From Micromonospora radicis (GTDB taxonomy: Bacteria; Actinomycetota; Actinomycetes; Mycobacteriales; Micromonosporaceae), in the NCBI RefSeq assembly GCF_003583405.1, contig NZ_QXEC01000009.1, positions 1 to 64,000 on the forward strand: a stretch of DNA of 64,000 nucleotides, written 5' to 3'. Below the pieces are notes generated by a model. It was given only the letters and a program-made list of their open reading frames with translations. It ran no database searches and was not told the DNA's origin. The translations under genes and the position numbers were made by a program. The stretch's first letter is position 1, and each line of letters starts with the position of its first letter. This document shows positions 28,031 through 37,865 of this stretch, piece by piece.

Positions 28031-29635
28031 ATGCGTGTTCGTAGGCTCGCCGCCTGGACCGCCCTCCCGCTCGCGGTGACCCTGGGCCTGGTGGCCTGCG
28101 GCTCGGGCGGTAATGGCGGATCCGGCGAGAGCGACCCCAACGCGGCCGTGCGGATCGAGATCGCCGAGCCGCAGCACCTGGTGCCCACCAACACCAACGA
28201 GACGAGTGGCTCGCAGGTGCTCGCCGCCCTGTTCAGCCCGCTGGTCGACTACGACGAGGCGAACAAGCCGTACGAGGTGGCGGCCGAGTCGATCACGTCC
28301 GAGGACAACACCACCTGGACCGTGAAGCTCAAGGACGGCTACACGTTCCACAACGGCGAGGACGTCACCGCCGACAACTACGTCGACGCCTGGAACTACG
28401 GCGCGTACGCCCCCAACGGCCAGAACTCGAACTACTTCTTCGAGAAGATCGCCGGCTACGACGACCTGCAGGGCGACAGCCCGAAGGCGCAGACGCTCAG
28501 CGGGCTGAAGAAGGTCGACGACCACACCTTCACCGTGACGCTGTCCCAGCCGTACAGCGAGTTCAAGTCGATCCTCGGCTACACCGCCTTCTACCCGCTA
28601 CCGAAGGCCGCCTTCTCGGCGCCGGGCAAGCTGGCCGACGGCTACGAGCAGGCACCGATCGGCCAGGGCCCGTTCAAGATGAAGGGCAGCTGGCAGCACG
28701 ACGCCAAGGTCGAGGTCGAGCGGTACGACGCCTTCCCGGGGCAGCAGCCCAAGGTGGCCGGCGTCGAGTTCCGCATCTACCAGCAGCCGACCGCCGCGTA
28801 CGCGGACGTGCTGTCGGACAACCTCGACGTGATCAAGACCATCCCGATCGAGAACCTCTCCACCGCCGCCACCGACCTGGGCGACCGGTACCAGCAGAGC
28901 CCGGCGTCGACGCTGCAGGTGCTCGCCTTCCCCACGTTCGAGCAGGAGTACAGCAACCCGGACGTGCGCAAGGCCATCTCGATGGCGATCGACCGGGAGG
29001 AGATCACCCGCTCGATCTTCAAGGACTCGCAGCAGCCGGCCCGCTCGTTCGTCTCGCCGGTGGTCGCCGGATACCGGGAGAACACCATCGGTGCGGCCGG
29101 TGAGTTCGACCCGGCGAAGGCCAAGGCGCTGTACCAGGCCGCCGGTGGCCCGTCGAAGATCACGCTGTCCTACAACGGCGACGGCGGCCACAAGGACTGG
29201 GTCGACGCCACCTGCAACCAGCTCAAGGCCAACCTGGGCGTGGACTGCGTCGGCAACGCCGAGCCGAAGTTCGCCGACCTGCTGACCAAGCTGAAGGCGA
29301 AGCAGTCGGTGGGCCTGTTCCGGATGGGCTGGGTGATGGACTACCCGTCGATGGAGAACTACCTGGGCCCGCTGTACAGCAGCAACGGCTCGTCGAACTA
29401 CTACGGCTACAGCAACCCCGAGTTCGACAAGCTGCTCGCCGAGGGCGTCAGCGCGTCGAGCGAGGAAGAGGCGATCAAGAAGTACCAGGCCGCCGAGGAC
29501 CTGCTGGCCGAGGAACTGCCGGTGATCCCGCTGCGGTTCGGCCAGAACAACTTCGGACACTCGACCAAGGTCAAGAACGTCGAGATGGATCTCTTCGACC
29601 GGATCGACCTGCTCAAGATCGAGGCCGTGAAGTAA
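28031..29635 (+). CDS. oppA: Oligopeptide ABC transporter substrate-binding lipoprotein (first Opp system)
   Basis: A 534-residue family 5 solute-binding protein. A lipoprotein signal peptide ends LGLVACGSGG with the lipidated Cys at 23, followed by a Gly/Ser-rich spacer and then the SBP_bac_5 fold (WTVKLKDGYTFHNGEDVTA; RKAISMAIDREEI). It would capture peptides outside the membrane for the OppBCDF machinery encoded directly downstream. A strong AGGAGG precedes the ATG. A 16-bp hairpin after the stop separates it from oppB and may raise its mRNA level above the rest. Confidence 0.93.
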   Translation: MRVRRLAAWTALPLAVTLGLVACGSGGNGGSGESDPNAAVRIEIAEPQHLVPTNTNETSGSQVLAALFSPLVDYDEANKPYEVAAESITSEDNTTWTVKLKDGYTFHNGEDVTADNYVDAWNYGAYAPNGQNSNYFFEKIAGYDDLQGDSPKAQTLSGLKKVDDHTFTVTLSQPYSEFKSILGYTAFYPLPKAAFSAPGKLADGYEQAPIGQGPFKMKGSWQHDAKVEVERYDAFPGQQPKVAGVEFRIYQQPTAAYADVLSDNLDVIKTIPIENLSTAATDLGDRYQQSPASTLQVLAFPTFEQEYSNPDVRKAISMAIDREEITRSIFKDSQQPARSFVSPVVAGYRENTIGAAGEFDPAKAKALYQAAGGPSKITLSYNGDGGHKDWVDATCNQLKANLGVDCVGNAEPKFADLLTKLKAKQSVGLFRMGWVMDYPSMENYLGPLYSSNGSSNYYGYSNPEFDKLLAEGVSASSEEEAIKKYQAAEDLLAEELPVIPLRFGQNNFGHSTKVKNVEMDLFDRIDLLKIEAVK

Positions 29636-29645
29636 CACCCACGCA

Positions 29646-29681
29646 GGCGGGTCGGGTCACCGCGAGGTGACCCGACCCGCC
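29646..29681 (+). terminator. Intercistronic stem-loop oppA-oppB (first Opp operon)
   Basis: A perfect 16-bp stem (29646-29661 with 29666-29681) is closed by a GCGA tetraloop of the stable GNRA class. It lies 11 bp past the oppA stop and 36 bp before oppB. It probably acts as a partial terminator or 3' stabiliser rather than ending the operon. Confidence 0.8.
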
Positions 29682-29716
29682 ACGCGGTTCGCCCCTTTTC
29701 AGAGAGACTGCCAAGT

Positions 29717-30655
29717 ATGTTCCGCTTCATCGTGCGGCGCCTGCTCCAGATGGTCGTGGCCTTCTTCGGCACCACGCTGATCGTCTACGCGCTGATGTTC
29801 GCCGGCCAGGGCGACCCCATCCAGGCGCTGGCCGGCGAGCGCCCGGTGACCGCCGCGCAGCGGGCATACCTCACCGAGAAGTACCACCTCGACGCGACCG
29901 GGGTCGGCGGCTTCTTCTACCGCTACTTCGACTACATCTCGAACCTGCTCCGGGGCGACCTGGGCGAGTCGCTCACCGGGCGCTCCATCGGGGAGATCCT
30001 CGCCGCCGCCTGGCCGGTCACCATCAAGCTGGCGCTGATCGCCATCGCGGTCGCCGTCGTCTTCGGCGTCACCGCGGGCGTACTCGCCGGGATCCGGCGG
30101 GCCAGCATCTTCGACAACGCCACGCTGCTGCTGACCCTGCTGGTGCTCGGCATCCCGACCATCGTGCTCGCCCCGCTCGCGCAGTACTTCCTGGGCGTCA
30201 AGTGGCAGCTCTTCCCGGCCACCTCCGGCGCCGACCCCGACTTCTACGCACTGCTGCTGCCCGGCATCGTGCTCGGCTCGCTCTCCCTGGCCACCGCGCT
30301 GCGGTTGACCCGAACCTCGGTGGCCGAGAACCTGCGCGCCGACTACGTGCGGACCGCCCGGTCGAAGGGGCTGCCGAGGCGTCGGGTGGTCAGCGTGCAC
30401 GTGCTGCGCAACTCACTGATCCCGGTGATCACCTTCCTCGGCGTCGAGCTGGGCAACCTGATGAGCGGCGCGATCATCACCGAGGGCGTGTTCAACATCC
30501 CGGGCGTCGGCTTCAACCTCTTCCGGGGCATCCGCACCGAGGACGGCCCACTGGTGGTGGGCATCGTCAGCGTGCTCGTCGTGGTCTACCTCGTCTCCAA
30601 CCTGGTGGTGGACGTCCTGTACGCCGTACTAGACCCGAGGATCCGCTATGAGTGA
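29717..30655 (+). CDS. oppB: Oligopeptide ABC transporter permease (OppB type)
   Basis: A 312-residue membrane permease with six helices and the BPD_transp_1 fold. The opening MFRFIVRRLLQMVVAFFGTT and the EAA-type coupling loop ENLRADYVRTARSKGLPRRRVVSVHVLRN are typical. It ends VVDVLYAVLDPRIRYE, as OppB proteins do. oppC follows after 18 bp. It forms the transmembrane channel with OppC. Confidence 0.94.
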   Translation: MFRFIVRRLLQMVVAFFGTTLIVYALMFAGQGDPIQALAGERPVTAAQRAYLTEKYHLDATGVGGFFYRYFDYISNLLRGDLGESLTGRSIGEILAAAWPVTIKLALIAIAVAVVFGVTAGVLAGIRRASIFDNATLLLTLLVLGIPTIVLAPLAQYFLGVKWQLFPATSGADPDFYALLLPGIVLGSLSLATALRLTRTSVAENLRADYVRTARSKGLPRRRVVSVHVLRNSLIPVITFLGVELGNLMSGAIITEGVFNIPGVGFNLFRGIRTEDGPLVVGIVSVLVVVYLVSNLVVDVLYAVLDPRIRYE

Positions 30656-30673
30656 GCGCAGCGAGGTGGCGGC

Positions 30674-31630
30674 ATGAGCGACTTCGAGACGGTGGCGGCG
30701 TCCGAGGACCAGGCCGCGCGGCGCGGACCCTCGGGTGAGCCGGGTACGCCGAACCGGGTCGGCCAGCCGCGCAAGCCACGCAGCCTGGCCGGTGACGCCT
30801 GGCGTGACCTGCGCCGAAAGCCGATCTTCTGGATCAGCCTGGTTCTGGTGCTCGTGGTGACCGGGATGGCCGTCGCGCCGGGGCTGTTCACCGGCAACGA
30901 CCCGACGGACTGCGTGCTGTCCCGGCAGCATGCCGCGCCCTCCGGCGGCGCCCTCTTCGGGTACGACTTCCAGGGCTGCGACACGTACGCCCGGGCGGTC
31001 TACGGCGCTCGCGCGTCGCTGCTGGTCGGCGCCCTGAGCGCGCTGCTCACCGGGGTGATCGCGTTGGTCGTCGGGATGCTCTCCGGCTACTTCGGCGGCT
31101 GGGTCGACGCGGTGCTCTCCCGGGTGATCGACATCGTGCTCGGCATCCCGCTGCTGCTGGCCGCGATCGTGCTGCTGAAGCGGGTGTCCACCGACAGCGC
31201 CACGGTGCGCCTCGGCTCGGTGATCTTCGTACTGGCGGTGCTCGGCTGGACGACCGCCGCCCGGGTGGTCCGCTCTTCGGTGATCACCGCACGGGAGCAG
31301 GACTACGTGGCGGCGGCCCGGATGCTGGGCGCCGGCAACGGCCGGATCATGTGGCGGCACATCCTGCCGAACGCGCTCGCCCCGGCCATCGTGGTGCTGA
31401 CCATCGCGCTCGGCTCGTTCATCGCCGCCGAGGCGACCCTGTCGTTCCTCGGCATCGGCCTGCGGGAGCCCACCATCTCCTGGGGCATCGACATCAACAA
31501 CGGGCGGGTACACATGCGGGAGTCGGCCACCCCGCTGGTGGTCCCGTCGACCTTCCTCGCGTTGACCGTGCTGGCGTTCATCATGCTCGGCGACGCGATC
31601 CGCGACGCCTTCGACCCGAAGCTGCGGTGA
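30674..31630 (+). CDS. oppC: Oligopeptide ABC transporter permease (OppC type)
   Basis: 318 residues. A hydrophilic N-terminus of about 45 residues precedes six helices. The EAA loop reads EQDYVAAARMLGAGNGRIMWRHILPN, and the C-terminus ends MLGDAIRDAFDPKLR, diagnostic for OppC/DppC. ATG 30674 follows a GAGGTGG-like ribosome-binding site. Its TGA overlaps a GTG that could start oppD. Confidence 0.94.
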   Translation: MSDFETVAASEDQAARRGPSGEPGTPNRVGQPRKPRSLAGDAWRDLRRKPIFWISLVLVLVVTGMAVAPGLFTGNDPTDCVLSRQHAAPSGGALFGYDFQGCDTYARAVYGARASLLVGALSALLTGVIALVVGMLSGYFGGWVDAVLSRVIDIVLGIPLLLAAIVLLKRVSTDSATVRLGSVIFVLAVLGWTTAARVVRSSVITAREQDYVAAARMLGAGNGRIMWRHILPNALAPAIVVLTIALGSFIAAEATLSFLGIGLREPTISWGIDINNGRVHMRESATPLVVPSTFLALTVLAFIMLGDAIRDAFDPKLR

Positions 31631-31635
31631 CTCAC

Positions 31636-32673
31636 ATGAGCCAGCACGCCGTCCAACCGACCCCGGCCTCCCCCACCCCGCCCGGCGGGCACCTGCTCGA
31701 ACTGCGTGATCTGCACATCGAGTTCCGTACCGGCGAGGGCGTGGCCGAGGTGATCAACGGGGTCAGCTACCACCTCGACCCGGGCGAGACGCTCGCCGTG
31801 CTGGGTGAGTCCGGCTCCGGCAAGTCCGTCACCGCGCAGGCCATCATGGGCATCCTGGACAGCCCACCGGCGCACGTCACTTCCGGCCAGATCCGTTACC
31901 AGGGCCGTGACCTGCTGACCCTGCCCGAGGAACAGCGCCGGCAGGTACGGGGCAAGGAGATCGCCATGATCTTCCAGGACGCCCTCTCCGCACTGAACCC
32001 GGTCTTCCCGGTCGGCTGGCAGATCGGTGAGACGCTGCGCCAACGCCTCGGGATGTCCCGGTCCGACGCCCGCCGCCGGTCGGTGGAGCTGATGGACCTG
32101 GTGCAGATCCCGGCGGCGGCCAACCGGCTCGGCGACTACCCGCACCAGTTCTCCGGCGGGATGCGGCAACGCGTCATGATCGCGATGGCGCTGGCCATGG
32201 AGCCGAAGGTGCTCATCGCCGACGAGCCCACCACGGCGCTCGACGTCACCGTCCAGGCCCAGATCATGGACCTGCTCGCCGACCTACAGCGGAACCTCGA
32301 CATGGCGATGATCCTGATCACCCACGACCTCGGGGTGGTCGCCGACGTGGCGGACCGGATCGCGGTCATGTACGCGGGCCGGATCGTCGAGCACGCCGAC
32401 GTCCGCTCGCTGTACCGGGCGCCCGCCCACCCGTACACCAAGGGATTGTTGGAGTCGATCCCACGACTGGACCAGCGGAGCGGGAAGCTCACCACGATCC
32501 CGGGCCTGCCACCGAACCTGATGGACATCCCCGGTGGCTGTCCCTTCCACCCCCGGTGCCGGTACGTCCAACAGGTCTGCCTGGACGTGGTGCCGCACGA
32601 CCTGGTGCTCGGCGACGGCCGGACCAGCGCCTGTCACTTCGCGCAGGAGGTACGCGATGACCGCGCCCGCTAG
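31636..32673 (+). CDS. oppD: Oligopeptide ABC transporter ATPase (OppD type)
   Basis: A 345-residue ATPase with Walker [23 protein letters not shown]-loop, signature [15 protein letters not shown], Walker [13 protein letters not shown] and H-loop ITHDLG. The Cys-rich oligopeptide/dipeptide C-terminal domain (CPFHPRCRYVQQVC...CHF) is present; in related proteins it can hold an iron-sulfur cluster. ATG 31636 is chosen; in-frame GTG 31627 overlapping the oppC stop would allow coupling. It overlaps oppF by 17 bp. Confidence 0.93.
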   Translation: MSQHAVQPTPASPTPPGGHLLELRDLHIEFRTGEGVAEVINGVSYHLDPGETLAVLGESGSGKSVTAQAIMGILDSPPAHVTSGQIRYQGRDLLTLPEEQRRQVRGKEIAMIFQDALSALNPVFPVGWQIGETLRQRLGMSRSDARRRSVELMDLVQIPAAANRLGDYPHQFSGGMRQRVMIAMALAMEPKVLIADEPTTALDVTVQAQIMDLLADLQRNLDMAMILITHDLGVVADVADRIAVMYAGRIVEHADVRSLYRAPAHPYTKGLLESIPRLDQRSGKLTTIPGLPPNLMDIPGGCPFHPRCRYVQQVCLDVVPHDLVLGDGRTSACHFAQEVRDDRAR

Positions 32674-33685
32674 GCCCACCAAGGTGCGGGGCGAGACGAT
32701 CCTCGACGTCAACCACGTGGTCAAGCACTTCCCGATCACCCAGGGGGTGCTGTTCAAGCGCAAGGTCGGCGCGGTCAAGGCCGTCGACGGGGTCAGTTTC
32801 CAACTGCGTCGGGGCGAGACGCTGGGCATCGTCGGCGAGTCCGGCTGCGGCAAGTCCACCCTCGCCCGGTTGCTGATGCGGCTGGAGCGACCGACCGCCG
32901 GCCGGGCCACCCTGGCCGGGCAGGACCTCTTCGCCGCCTCCGGCGGCGAACTGCGCCGGATCCGCCGCAACATGCAGATGGTGATGCAGGACCCGTACAC
33001 CTCGCTGAACCCGCGGATGACCGTCGGGGACATCATCGGCGAACCGTTCGAGATCCATCCGGCGGCGGCACCGAAGGGCAGCCGCCACCGCCGGGTCCAG
33101 GAGCTGCTCGACGTCGTCGGGCTGAACCCGGAGCACATCAACCGCTACCCGCACCAGTTCTCCGGCGGGCAGCGGCAACGCATCGGCATCGCCCGGGCGC
33201 TGGCGCTGCGCCCCGAGGTGATCGTCTGCGACGAGCCGGTCTCCGCCCTCGACGTCTCCATCCAGGCCCAGGTGATCAACCTGTTGGAGGAGTTGCAGGA
33301 CGAGCTGGGGCTGTCGTACATCTTCATCGCCCACGACCTGTCGGTGGTCCGGCACATCGCCGACCGGGTCGCGGTCATGTACCTCGGCCGGATCGTGGAG
33401 ATCGGCACCGAGGACCAGATCTACGAACGGGCCACCCACCCGTACACCCAGGCGCTGCTCTCCGCCGCGCCGCTGCCCGACCCGGACGCCCGGGAGCACC
33501 GCAGCATCATCCGGCTCACCGGCGACGTGCCGAGCCCCGCGAACCCGCCGAGCGGCTGCCACTTCCGCACCCGCTGCTGGAAGGCCCAGGAGATCTGCGC
33601 GACCCAGGACCCGCAGGCGGTGCCACGGGCCGCCGACCCCCACCCGTCCGCCTGCCACTTCGCCGAGCTGCGCCCGCAGCATTGA
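32657..33685 (+). CDS. oppF: Oligopeptide ABC transporter ATPase (OppF type)
   Basis: A 342-residue second ATPase of the importer. Walker A is GESGCGKS, the Q-loop QDPYTSLNPRM, the signature FSGGQRQRIGIARAL, Walker B VIVCDEPVSALD and the H-loop IAHDLSV. The C-terminal Cys domain ends CHFAEL. ATG 32657 has AGGAGG 6 bp upstream inside oppD, which fixes the start. It is the last gene of the first opp operon. Confidence 0.94.
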   Translation: MTAPARPTKVRGETILDVNHVVKHFPITQGVLFKRKVGAVKAVDGVSFQLRRGETLGIVGESGCGKSTLARLLMRLERPTAGRATLAGQDLFAASGGELRRIRRNMQMVMQDPYTSLNPRMTVGDIIGEPFEIHPAAAPKGSRHRRVQELLDVVGLNPEHINRYPHQFSGGQRQRIGIARALALRPEVIVCDEPVSALDVSIQAQVINLLEELQDELGLSYIFIAHDLSVVRHIADRVAVMYLGRIVEIGTEDQIYERATHPYTQALLSAAPLPDPDAREHRSIIRLTGDVPSPANPPSGCHFRTRCWKAQEICATQDPQAVPRAADPHPSACHFAELRPQH

Positions 33686-33753
33686 GGACGGACTGGGCCG
33701 ATCCTTTGTGGAATCAGCGCCTGTCGACGGATGTCGTGCCCCGGTCCACTGAC

Positions 33754-33759
33754 TAGGGT
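33754..33759 (+). promoter_or_regulatory. -10 element, leaderless promoter of the GGDEF-EAL gene
   Basis: TAGGGT (TANNNT) lies 7 bp before the GTG at 33767, and no Shine-Dalgarno sequence is present. It implies independent transcription of the gene downstream of the opp operon. Confidence 0.45.
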
Positions 33760-33766
33760 CAGGGCC

Positions 33767-36127
33767 GTGACGCAGGTGGCGTTTCAGCCGACTACGAGCC
33801 CCACGGTCCCGGTCGCCGCGAGGGACAGCCAGATCACCCCGCGGTACGTGCGGGCCACCATCGCGGTCGCCGCCCTCGGCACCGCCTGGTGCGCCGCGAA
33901 CTTCACGGTCGGTGCCGGCACCGAGGCGCTCGCGTACGCCTTCGTACCCGTCGGCGGGGTCTTCGCCGCCGCGTCCGTCGTCCACCTGCTCCACCACGCC
34001 GACCTCGCGCCGGTCACCCGGCGCTTCTGGCGTGCGCTCCTCGTCGCGGCGGTCACCATCACCTTCGGGTACGGCTGGCTGGCGCTGGACATGTTGACGC
34101 ACGCCGCCGAGGCCCGTACGCGAAGCATGCCGTTGCCGGCCGCGGCCTGCGTGGCGATCGGATTCGTCGTCGCCAGCTGGGCGGTGGCCCGGGTGCCGGT
34201 CGTCGAGGCCGGCGGGGTCGAGCGGTGGCGCATCCTGCTCGACCGCATGATCGCGTTTCTCGGCTGCGCGGCCCTGCTCTGTTACGTCGGGCTGGCCCCG
34301 ATGCTGGCCGCCGAGGAGCCCTGGAGCCCGCAGGCGATGGCGCTGGTCGGGCTCGCGTTCCTGGTCGCGGTCGGCGCCGCGACCAAGGTGTCCTTCATCG
34401 CCGGCGGCCCCGTGGACCGCGTCGCCCTTCGACTCGTCGCGGCCAGCGGCGGCGTCACCGCCGGAATCGTCGCCGTGCTCGCGGTCCGGTACGGATACAT
34501 CGCCGCCATCCCCGCCCAGGCGATCGTGATGCCACTGACCCCGGTGCTCTTCACGCTCGGCGTCACGGCGCAGTGGCGGGCCGAACTCGGGATCCGCCGC
34601 GATCGGGCCCGCAACGGCATGCTCCTGCCGTACCTGGCCGTGGTGGCGGTCGACGTGCCGCTGCTGGCGGTCGCGTTCGGCGCCCCGCTGAACTGGCCGG
34701 TCCGAGTGGTCCTGATCGCCGCCGTCGTGGTGACCGGGCTGGTCAGCGCGCGACAGTTCATCGCCTACCGGGAGAACGCCCGGCTGCTGCGCAACACTCG
34801 TGTGCAGGAGGAGCGCCTCCAGCACGAGGTCAGCCACGACGGCCTCACCGGGCTGGCCAACCGGGTGCTCTTCCGGGACCGGCTCGCGTCCGCGCTCGAC
34901 GCGCCGACACCCACGTCGGTGCTCCTGGTCGACCTGGACGACTTCAAGACCGTCAACGACCTGCTCGGTCACGGTGTCGGTGACCGGCTGCTCGTCTCGG
35001 TCGCCCAACTGCTGCGCGCCGAGGTCGGCGACGACGGCCTGCCGGTACGGGTCGCCGGTGACGAGTTCGCCGTCCTGCTCACCGGCGCGGATGCCGACCC
35101 CGAGGAGCTGGCCGGTCGGCTGCTGGCCGCGCTCGACCAGCCGATCAGCCAGCACCGCCTGCTGGTGCAGGCCAGCATCGGCATCGCCGACGCGGTTCCC
35201 GGGGCCACCGTCGACTCGGTGCTGCGGGACGCCGACGTCGCCATGTACACGGCCAAACAGCGCGGTAAGGCAAGCTTCGTCCGGTACGTGGACGGCATGG
35301 GTGAGCCGGTGCTGGCGCACATGCAGCTCGGCGGCGAACTGCGCCGGGCACTGGACGACAACGAACTACGGGTCGTCTACCAGCCGATCCTGCGGCTCGA
35401 CGACAACCGGCTGGTCGGGGTCGAGGCACTGGTGCGCTGGCACCACCCGACCCGGGGCGTGGTCGGCCCGGCCGAGTTCATCCCGGCCGCCGAACGGACC
35501 GGTCTGATCGTGCCACTGGGCCGGTTCGTGCTGCGCGAGACGTGCCGCCAGGCGGCAGCGTGGTCACTGGAGTTCGGGCCGGACGCACTGCGCGAGGCGG
35601 GCCTGAACGTCTCCGCTCGACAACTGCACGACCCTGACTTCGTCGCTGACGTGACGGCCGCGCTTGCCGAGAGCGGACTGCCCTGCGAGCGGCTGGTGCT
35701 GGAGGTGACCGAGTCGGCGGTGCTCCGCGGCCAGCAGGTGTCCCGGACCCTCTTCGAACTCGACCGGATGGGGATCCGCCTCTCGCTGGACGACTTCGGC
35801 ACCGGCGAATCGTCGCTGAGTCTGCTGCGGGCCTTCCCCGCCGCGATCGTGAAGCTCGACAAGACCTTCGTCGACGGTATCGAGATCGACGACGGCCAGG
35901 CCGCGGCGGCCGACGCCCGGCAGGCGGTGGCCCGCGCGGTGATCCAACTCGCCCACGCGCTCGGCCTGGAAACCGTCGCCGAGGGCGTCGAGAGCGCCGA
36001 GCAGGTCGCCGTGCTCCGCGACCTCGGCTACACCCGCGGCCAGGGCTACCACCTGGCCCGGCCGATGACCGCCGAAGGTGTCTCCGCGCTGCTGGCCCGC
36101 CAGCGGACGATGACCATCCGACCGTGA
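33767..36127 (+). CDS. Membrane-bound GGDEF-EAL cyclic-di-GMP enzyme
   Basis: 786 residues. About eight N-terminal helices (30-330) form an uncharacterised membrane sensor, then a short coiled linker, a GGDEF domain (about 350-520) and an EAL domain (about 535-780). The cyclase motif is AGDEF (near 430), a variant often still active. The EAL site looks complete: GVEALVRWHHP, DDFGTGESSL, KLDKTFV and VAEGVES. The protein could make or break c-di-GMP; which activity dominates cannot be read from sequence. A longer ORF from ATG 33731 has no support. Confidence 0.92.
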   Translation: MTQVAFQPTTSPTVPVAARDSQITPRYVRATIAVAALGTAWCAANFTVGAGTEALAYAFVPVGGVFAAASVVHLLHHADLAPVTRRFWRALLVAAVTITFGYGWLALDMLTHAAEARTRSMPLPAAACVAIGFVVASWAVARVPVVEAGGVERWRILLDRMIAFLGCAALLCYVGLAPMLAAEEPWSPQAMALVGLAFLVAVGAATKVSFIAGGPVDRVALRLVAASGGVTAGIVAVLAVRYGYIAAIPAQAIVMPLTPVLFTLGVTAQWRAELGIRRDRARNGMLLPYLAVVAVDVPLLAVAFGAPLNWPVRVVLIAAVVVTGLVSARQFIAYRENARLLRNTRVQEERLQHEVSHDGLTGLANRVLFRDRLASALDAPTPTSVLLVDLDDFKTVNDLLGHGVGDRLLVSVAQLLRAEVGDDGLPVRVAGDEFAVLLTGADADPEELAGRLLAALDQPISQHRLLVQASIGIADAVPGATVDSVLRDADVAMYTAKQRGKASFVRYVDGMGEPVLAHMQLGGELRRALDDNELRVVYQPILRLDDNRLVGVEALVRWHHPTRGVVGPAEFIPAAERTGLIVPLGRFVLRETCRQAAAWSLEFGPDALREAGLNVSARQLHDPDFVADVTAALAESGLPCERLVLEVTESAVLRGQQVSRTLFELDRMGIRLSLDDFGTGESSLSLLRAFPAAIVKLDKTFVDGIEIDDGQAAAADARQAVARAVIQLAHALGLETVAEGVESAEQVAVLRDLGYTRGQGYHLARPMTAEGVSALLARQRTMTIRP

Positions 36128-36166
36128 TGGACTGCCCGGTCAGAAGCACATCCTGCATCTGGCGTG

Positions 36167-36201
36167 ATTTCACAGTGAAATAATGATTTCAGGGTGAAAT
36201 C
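36167..36201. terminator. Two tandem dyads between convergent genes
   Basis: Two dyads, atttcac/gtgaaat (36167-36181) and gatttca/tgaaatc (36185-36201), are 15/17 identical to each other when aligned on tgatttca. They lie between the GGDEF-EAL stop and the purH stop, so termination is the likelier role. Their A/T content is unusual for this genome. Confidence 0.45.
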
Positions 36202-36293
36202 AGCGTCCTGAAGGAACATCGCCCCGCAGACCAGCCGAGTGGCTCGCGATCGAGACACCGGACCGAGGCCGCCGCCGGGCAGCCGACGCGGCA

Positions 36294-37865
36294 CTAGTGG
36301 AAGAAGTGGCGGGTACCGGTCAGGTACATGGTGACTCCGGCCTGCTCGCAGGCAGCGATCACTTCCTCGTCGCGGATCGAGCCACCCGGCTGGACGATCG
36401 CCCGGATGCCGGCGTCGAGAAGGATCTGGGGGCCGTCGGCGAACGGGAAGAAAGCGTCCGAAGCGGCGACCGAACCCTTGGCCCGGTCAGCACCGGCGCG
36501 GCTGACCGCCAGGCGGGCCGAGTCGACCCGGTTGACCTGGCCCATGCCGACGCCGACGGTCGCGCCGTCACGGGCCAGCAGGATCGCGTTGCTCTTCACC
36601 GCGCGCACGGCCCGCCAGGCGAACGCCAGGTCGGCCAGGGTCTCCGGGTCGGCCGCCTCGCCGGTGGCCAACCGCCAGGTCGCCGGGTCGTCGCCCGCGG
36701 CGTCGATCGCGTCGCGCAGCTGCCCCAGCACGCCGCCGGTGACCTGTCGCCACTCGGTCGGCCGCGGGCGGAACTCCGGTGCCCGCAGCAGCCGGATGTT
36801 CTTCTTCGCCTGGAGCACCTCGACCGCGCCGGGCTCGTAGCCGGGCGCCACCACGACCTCGGTGAAGATCTCGGCGATCTGCCCGGCCAGTTCGACCGAG
36901 ACCGGCCGGTTCACCGCGATCACGCCACCGAAGGCGGAGACCGGGTCAGAGGCGTGCGCCTTGCGGTGCGCCTGCGCCACGTCCGCGCCGACGGCGATGC
37001 CGCACGGGTTGGCGTGCTTGATGATCGCCACCGCCGGCTGGTCGGCGAAGTCGTTCGCGGCCCGCCAGGCGGCGTCCGCGTCGACGTAGTTGTTGTACGA
37101 CATCTCCTTGCCATGCAGTTGCTCGGCCTGGGCGAGGCCGGGCGGGCCGGCCGGGTCGGCGTAGAGGGCGGCGGCCTGGTGCGGATTCTCGCCGTAGCGC
37201 AGCACCGCCTGACGGCGCAGCGCCTGCCCGGCGAACTGCGGCCAGCCGTCGCCGGCCGGGGCCAGGGTGGTGGCGAACCAGTCGGCGACCGCCACGTCGT
37301 ACTCGGCGATGTCGGCGAAGGCGCGGGCGGCCAGCGCCCGGCGCTGCTCCAGGGTGAAGCCGCCGGCCACCAGCGCGGCCAGCAGCTGCGGGTACGCGGC
37401 CGGATCGGTCACCACCGCCACCGAGGCGTGGTTCTTGGCGGCGGCCCGGACCATCGCCGGTCCACCGATGTCGATCTGCTCGACACACTCGTCCTGGCTC
37501 GCGCCGGAGGCGACGGTGGCCTGGAACGGGTACAGGTTGGACACCAGCAGGTCGATCCCGGCGATGCCGTGCTCGTCGAGCTGGGCGGCGTGGGTCTCCT
37601 TGCGCAGGTCGGCGAGGAGTCCGCCATGGATCTTCGGGTGCAGGGTCTTCACCCGCCCGTCGAGGATCTCCGGAAAGCCGGTCACCTGCTCCACTGCCGT
37701 CACCGGCACGCCGGCACCGGCGATCGTCGACGCGGTGCTGCCGGTGGAGACCAACTCCACCCCGGCGGCGTGCAGCGATCGGGCCAACTCGACCAGGCCG
37801 GTCTTGTCGTAGACGCTGACCAGTGCCCGCCGGATCGGGCGACGCCCGTCCTGGATGGAACTCAC
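36294..37865 (-). CDS. purH: Bifunctional AICAR transformylase / IMP cyclohydrolase
   Basis: The last two steps of purine synthesis in one 523-residue enzyme. The N-terminal cyclohydrolase domain (1-190) opens [21 protein letters not shown] and includes [13 protein letters not shown]. The C-terminal transformylase has the catalytic [13 protein letters not shown], and the protein ends TGTRHFFH. Start GTG 37865 overlaps the purN stop (GTGA, 37862-37865), so the pair is translationally coupled. An upstream extension of the frame antisense to purN is not coding. Confidence 0.96.
   Translation of the reverse strand: MSSIQDGRRPIRRALVSVYDKTGLVELARSLHAAGVELVSTGSTASTIAGAGVPVTAVEQVTGFPEILDGRVKTLHPKIHGGLLADLRKETHAAQLDEHGIAGIDLLVSNLYPFQATVASGASQDECVEQIDIGGPAMVRAAAKNHASVAVVTDPAAYPQLLAALVAGGFTLEQRRALAARAFADIAEYDVAVADWFATTLAPAGDGWPQFAGQALRRQAVLRYGENPHQAAALYADPAGPPGLAQAEQLHGKEMSYNNYVDADAAWRAANDFADQPAVAIIKHANPCGIAVGADVAQAHRKAHASDPVSAFGGVIAVNRPVSVELAGQIAEIFTEVVVAPGYEPGAVEVLQAKKNIRLLRAPEFRPRPTEWRQVTGGVLGQLRDAIDAAGDDPATWRLATGEAADPETLADLAFAWRAVRAVKSNAILLARDGATVGVGMGQVNRVDSARLAVSRAGADRAKGSVAASDAFFPFADGPQILLDAGIRAIVQPGGSIRDEEVIAACEQAGVTMYLTGTRHFFH

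Noticed and set aside
32489-35320. Open frame of about 940 codons antisense to oppF and the GGDEF-EAL gene
   Set aside because: It spans two real genes and their spacer on the opposite strand; composition is that of a GC shadow.
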